Shown: positions 7,020-8,935 of the stretch, one piece after another
Numbering within the stretch: position 1 is the stretch's first letter
How the letters are laid out: the number at the start of each line of letters is the position of its first letter
Translations under genes and position numbers: made by a program
Notes under the pieces: generated by a model
Told to the model about the DNA's origin: nothing
What the model saw: only the letters and a program-made list of their open reading frames with translations
The model's database searches: none
Origin: an uncultured Oscillospiraceae bacterium
GTDB lineage: Bacteria > Bacillota > Clostridia > Oscillospirales > Oscillospiraceae
Direction of reading: 5' to 3'
Assembly (NCBI GenBank): GCA_900763965.1
Contig: CAAFMG010000106.1
Coordinates: 1-8,935 of the forward strand
DNA length: 8,935 nucleotides

Positions 7020-7499
7020 ATGAAGGTTGCAATCTATCCGGGAAGCTTTGATCCGATCACCAGCGGCCATTTGAATATCATTCGCCGTGCTGCCAATATT
7101 TTTGATGAACTCATCGTCTGTGTTATGGTAAATGCAGGCAAGAATCCTATGTTCACTCTGGATGAACGGGTGGAGCTGATTCAGCGGGTGACTGCGGGTA
7201 TTCCAAACCTGACGGTGAAAAGTTCCAATAAGCTGTTGGCAGAGTTTGCCAGGGAAGAAGGCAGCTGCGTGATTATCAAAGGCTTACGGGCAATATCGGA
7301 TTTTGAAAATGAGTTCCAGATGGCTCTGGTCAACCGAAAAATCAATCCCGAGCTGGACACCATGTTTTTGACCGCAGACAGCGAATATATGTACATGAGT
7401 TCCAGCATGGTCAAGGAATTGGGCAGCTATGGCGCAGACCTGGCTGACTTTTTGCCGGAGGAGATCATTCCGGACTTTCAGAGTAAATTGAGAAAATAA
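7020..7499 (+). CDS. coaD: Phosphopantetheine adenylyltransferase
   Basis: CoaD joins 4'-phosphopantetheine and ATP to form dephospho-CoA and pyrophosphate, the penultimate step of coenzyme A synthesis; it is a cytosolic hexamer. The 159-residue product has the nucleotidyltransferase signature YPGSFDPITSGHL (6–18, with the TxGH histidine at 17), the substrate-binding stretch KGLRAISDFENE (from 87, Arg90) and the C-terminal SSSMVKE motif (127–133). Length is normal. Its ribosome binding site is modest (AGGA, 7010–7013, 6 nt before the ATG). It starts 18 nt after rsmD and ends 21 nt before the coiled-coil gene, consistent with one operon. Confidence 0.97.
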   Translation: MKVAIYPGSFDPITSGHLNIIRRAANIFDELIVCVMVNAGKNPMFTLDERVELIQRVTAGIPNLTVKSSNKLLAEFAREEGSCVIIKGLRAISDFENEFQMALVNRKINPELDTMFLTADSEYMYMSSSMVKELGSYGADLADFLPEEIIPDFQSKLRK

Positions 7500-7520
7500 C
7501 CGCTCAGGGAGGAAAAAAAT

Positions 7521-8057
7521 ATGAACGATAGAAACATTGAGGATATTATTGGCGCATTATACGACATGGTGCAGGATGCCCGCTCCATGCCGCTGGCTGC
7601 CGACAAGTGCATTCTGGAACGGGATCGGGTCTTGGATATGCTGGATGAGATCATTGCCCAGCTGCCTGGGGAATTGAAGCAGTCTCGTACCATTGTAGAA
7701 TCCCGGAATGAACTCATCAGCCAGGCTCGCCGTGAAGCAGAAAGCATCATCCGTCAGGCACAGGATCAGGCCAGACAGCTGACCACCAAGGAATCCGTTT
7801 ATGCAGAAGCAAAGCGCCGCAGCGAGGAACTGGTTGGCCAGACCCAAACCAAGATTGCACAGCTTCGCAAGGCAGGCAATGAGTATATGGATGATGCTCT
7901 GCGTCAGACGGAAGAAACCATTGCCAAGGCGCTGGAGGATGTGCGGGATACCAGAATGAAGTTCCGCACCATTACCGGAGCCCAGGAACAGCGCAATCAG
8001 GATACCGCTGAAGGACAGCGCACCGAATCCAGAAGAGCGCCTGATCTGGATGTCTAA
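7521..8057 (+). CDS. SepIVA/DivIVA-like coiled-coil protein
   Basis: This 178-residue protein is highly charged and almost entirely helical, with no membrane segment or signal peptide. The first ~60 residues include ALYDMVQDARSMPLAADKC and LDMLDEIIAQLPGEL. They resemble, as I remember it, the start of the mycobacterial septum-site protein SepIVA, where a region with PMTAGC is followed by LLDDIRDAIPGEL. From about 55 to 150 comes a long coiled coil of Ala/Glu/Arg-rich repeats (ARREAESIIRQAQDQARQL). The last 25 residues are polar and probably disordered. Clostridial relatives after coaD are often annotated only as 'ATPase' or ATP-synthase-like because of the coiled coil; I see no Walker motif. 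The likely role is a scaffold for division or cell-envelope growth, by inference. The start has GGGAGG and 8 nt of A-rich spacer. The TAA stop coincides with the left edge of a MITE-like element. Confidence 0.75.
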   Translation: MNDRNIEDIIGALYDMVQDARSMPLAADKCILERDRVLDMLDEIIAQLPGELKQSRTIVESRNELISQARREAESIIRQAQDQARQLTTKESVYAEAKRRSEELVGQTQTKIAQLRKAGNEYMDDALRQTEETIAKALEDVRDTRMKFRTITGAQEQRNQDTAEGQRTESRRAPDLDV

Positions 8058-8277
8058 GGAAGCTCTGAATCAATCGTCTGCGGCTGAGCGGCGAATCTTT
8101 TGCTCCCAGTCTGCGGTTTGAAAAATGGGAAAAATAGCGCAGCCGTTGCCAGCGCAAGCTGGCTTACGGATGCGGCATACCCCTTGCGGGTACATACAGT
8201 ATTCCCTCATTTTCCAAACCTTGCCTGGAAGCAAAATCTTTCGCTGTCAGCTCTTGTCGATTTCATCAGAGCTTCCC
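8057..8277. mobile_element. MITE-like palindromic element, 221 bp, TA-flanked
   Basis: The ends AGGAAGCTCTGA (8057–8068) and TCAGAGCTTCCC (8266–8277) are inverted repeats differing at one base. Both are flanked by TA (8055–8056 and 8278–8279), as expected for a TA target-site duplication of the Tc1/mariner–IS630 type. Similarity between the arms continues inward about 75 bases: AATCG, GCTGA, GCGAA, TTTTGCT/CTTCCAG-like and GGTTTG blocks recur in order in the reverse complement. The whole element could therefore fold into one long imperfect hairpin. The centre (8143–8192) holds two small stem-loops. No credible coding frame or transposase is present, so mobility would need an enzyme encoded elsewhere. 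Only one copy is in the window, so its repeat status is inferred. Confidence 0.72.
8143..8192. other. Paired stem-loops at the apex of the MITE-like element
   Basis: Stem-loop one has GCCAGC (8148–8153) pairing with GCTGGC (8158–8163) around a GCAA tetraloop of the GNRA class. It is extended by CCGT (8143–8146) with ACGG (8166–8169) across a small internal loop. Stem-loop two has TACCC (8178–8182) pairing with GGGTA (8188–8192) around CTTGC. Together with the long outer stem they would give a branched, Y-shaped RNA or cruciform. Confidence 0.55.
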
Positions 8278-8296
8278 TAATAATTGCATATCATTG

Positions 8297-8327
8297 ACCG
8301 GGACAGAACTGTCCCGGTTCTTTTTTT
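8297..8327 (+). terminator. Strong Rho-independent terminator of the uvrC–coaD block
   Basis: ACCGGGACA (8297–8305) and TGTCCCGGT (8310–8318) form a perfect 9-bp GC-rich stem with a GAAC tetraloop. It is followed directly by TTCTTTTTTT (8318–8327). It ends rightward transcription from the SepIVA-like gene. The 221-bp element now separates it from that gene's stop codon; without the element it would lie only about 17 nt downstream. Confidence 0.92.
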
Positions 8328-8367
8328 GCCCTCAGCCCAATAAGGTATACGGAAAGGGGAGGGGAGT

Positions 8368-8787
8368 ATGACAGTGAATCGGAAGCCTACAGGTACAGCA
8401 TCCTCCATTCCGGCAGGATTGGTTTCTGGGGCTATGACAGCAGCGGGGATAACCCTGATCTTGTCTGCTGTTGTTGCAAAAATGATCGACAAACAACTGC
8501 TGTCGTGGGACAATATGGGCTATGGTGTGATGGGAATTCTCCTGGCTGCTTCATGGCTGGGGGCTATCATTACGGCAGGGAAGGTGAAGCGGCAGCGATT
8601 GCTGATGTGTGTTCTTACGGGGGTGCTATACTATGGGATTCTTCTTGCAGTAACGGCATTGTTCTTCGGAGGCCAGTACAGCAGCGTAGGAGAGACTGGT
8701 CTTTTAATCTTTTGCGGAAGTGTTTTGGCCGCTTTTACCGGGATTTCGCGAAAATCAAAAAGAAAACCAAGAATTCATAATCGTTAG
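8368..8787 (+). CDS. TIGR04086/DUF3792 family membrane protein
   Basis: This is a predicted 139-residue integral membrane protein with four hydrophobic helices at about 15–38, 50–71, 79–100 and 107–125. A short lysine/arginine-rich loop (AGKVKRQR) lies between helices 2 and 3, and the C-terminal tail is strongly basic (SRKSKRKPR). The Gly-rich first helix (GLVSGAMTAAGI), the A/G-G-K/R turn after helix 2 and the LTGVLYYGILL run match what I recall of the TIGR04086 family (B. subtilis YrzE, DUF3792). The family has no established function. Start ATG 8368 has a long purine ribosome binding site (GGGGAGGGGAG, 8356–8366). The gene stands alone after a strong terminator, and I could not find a convincing promoter in the 40 nt before it. 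In other Clostridia it tends to sit near yajC, which is not seen here. Confidence 0.8.
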   Translation: MTVNRKPTGTASSIPAGLVSGAMTAAGITLILSAVVAKMIDKQLLSWDNMGYGVMGILLAASWLGAIITAGKVKRQRLLMCVLTGVLYYGILLAVTALFFGGQYSSVGETGLLIFCGSVLAAFTGISRKSKRKPRIHNR

Positions 8788-8793
8788 ATTGAA

Positions 8794-8832
8794 CAAAAAA
8801 GTGCAACAGGTAAGTAAAATTTACCTGTTGCA
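8794..8832 (-). terminator. Intrinsic terminator facing leftward
   Basis: TGCAACAGGTAA (8802–8813) and TTACCTGTTGCA (8821–8832) form a perfect 12-bp stem with a 7-nt loop. On the plus strand it is followed by GGATG, with no T-run. It is preceded by CAAAAAA (8794–8800), which is a T-tract after the hairpin on the minus strand. It therefore best serves a leftward transcript arriving from beyond the right edge. It may also weakly end the membrane-protein transcript, whose stop is 14 nt to the left. Confidence 0.7.
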
Positions 8833-8935
8833 GGATGTTTGCAAGGAAAAATTCAGAGTCTACATTTTGTGCCCATAATACAGATGCAACCCAATATATT
8901 GATAAATAGTTTAAAATGGCAAATGTTTCTCGACA

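Noticed and set aside
8100..8297. Plus-strand open frame of 65 codons in the gap after the SepIVA-like gene
   Set aside because: It lies almost wholly within the palindromic element, has no ribosome binding site and runs into the terminator stem.
8326..8351. Possible promoter for the membrane protein (TTGCCC … TATACG)
   Set aside because: The spacer is only 14 bp and the -35 is poor, so it cannot be called from sequence alone.
1..8935. tRNA, rRNA, CRISPR arrays, phage genes or a defence system
   Set aside because: I looked for cloverleaf patterns, regularly spaced direct repeats, integrase-like or nuclease/toxin-like proteins and found none. The genes are housekeeping genes.

Overview
The window looks like a core chromosomal segment of a Gram-positive anaerobe of the class Clostridia, most likely an Oscillospiraceae/Ruminococcaceae-type gut bacterium. 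The reasons are the gene order era–yqzL-like–recO–mutS2–HPr–uvrC–rsmD–coaD–SepIVA-like, strong purine-rich ribosome binding sites, a serine-46-type HPr, MutS2 with a Smr domain, a DUF3792/TIGR04086 membrane protein, and base composition somewhat above 50% GC in genes. The genus is an inference; no rRNA or other phylogenetic marker is present.

All genes recognised here read rightward. Block 1 (2–4152) holds the 3' part of era (5' end cut by the window edge), a 54-codon YqzL-like gene overlapping the start of recO, recO itself and mutS2. These are tightly packed and probably co-transcribed. Block 2 (about 4187–4608) is a separate small unit: an extended -10 promoter flanked by a 10-bp inverted repeat, an HPr phosphocarrier gene with an unusual active-site loop (GLHNRQA), and a hairpin terminator. 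Block 3 (4624–8327) is uvrC, rsmD, coaD and a coiled-coil SepIVA/DivIVA-like gene, with gaps of 14–21 nt and one strong intrinsic terminator at the end. I see no clear promoter in front of uvrC, so this block may depend on readthrough past the HPr terminator.

A 221-bp palindromic, non-coding element (8057–8277) lies between the last stop codon of block 3 and its terminator. It has 12-bp terminal inverted repeats flanked by TA and looks like a MITE. Its left edge falls inside the TAA stop codon, which it preserves. After the terminator come a solitary four-helix membrane protein gene (8368–8787) and a perfect 12-bp hairpin whose T-tract faces leftward, suggesting that a minus-strand gene lies beyond the right edge. 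The last ~100 bases are AT-rich and contain no gene I can support.

The genes are mostly housekeeping: ribosome assembly and modification (Era, RsmD), translation or recombination quality control (MutS2), DNA repair (RecO, UvrC), carbon regulation (HPr), coenzyme A synthesis (CoaD) and probably septum or cell-envelope organisation (SepIVA-like). I do not see a new defence or biosynthetic system. The items most worth a second look are the MITE-like element and its insertion site, the HPr loop substitution with its promoter architecture, and the coiled-coil gene after coaD.
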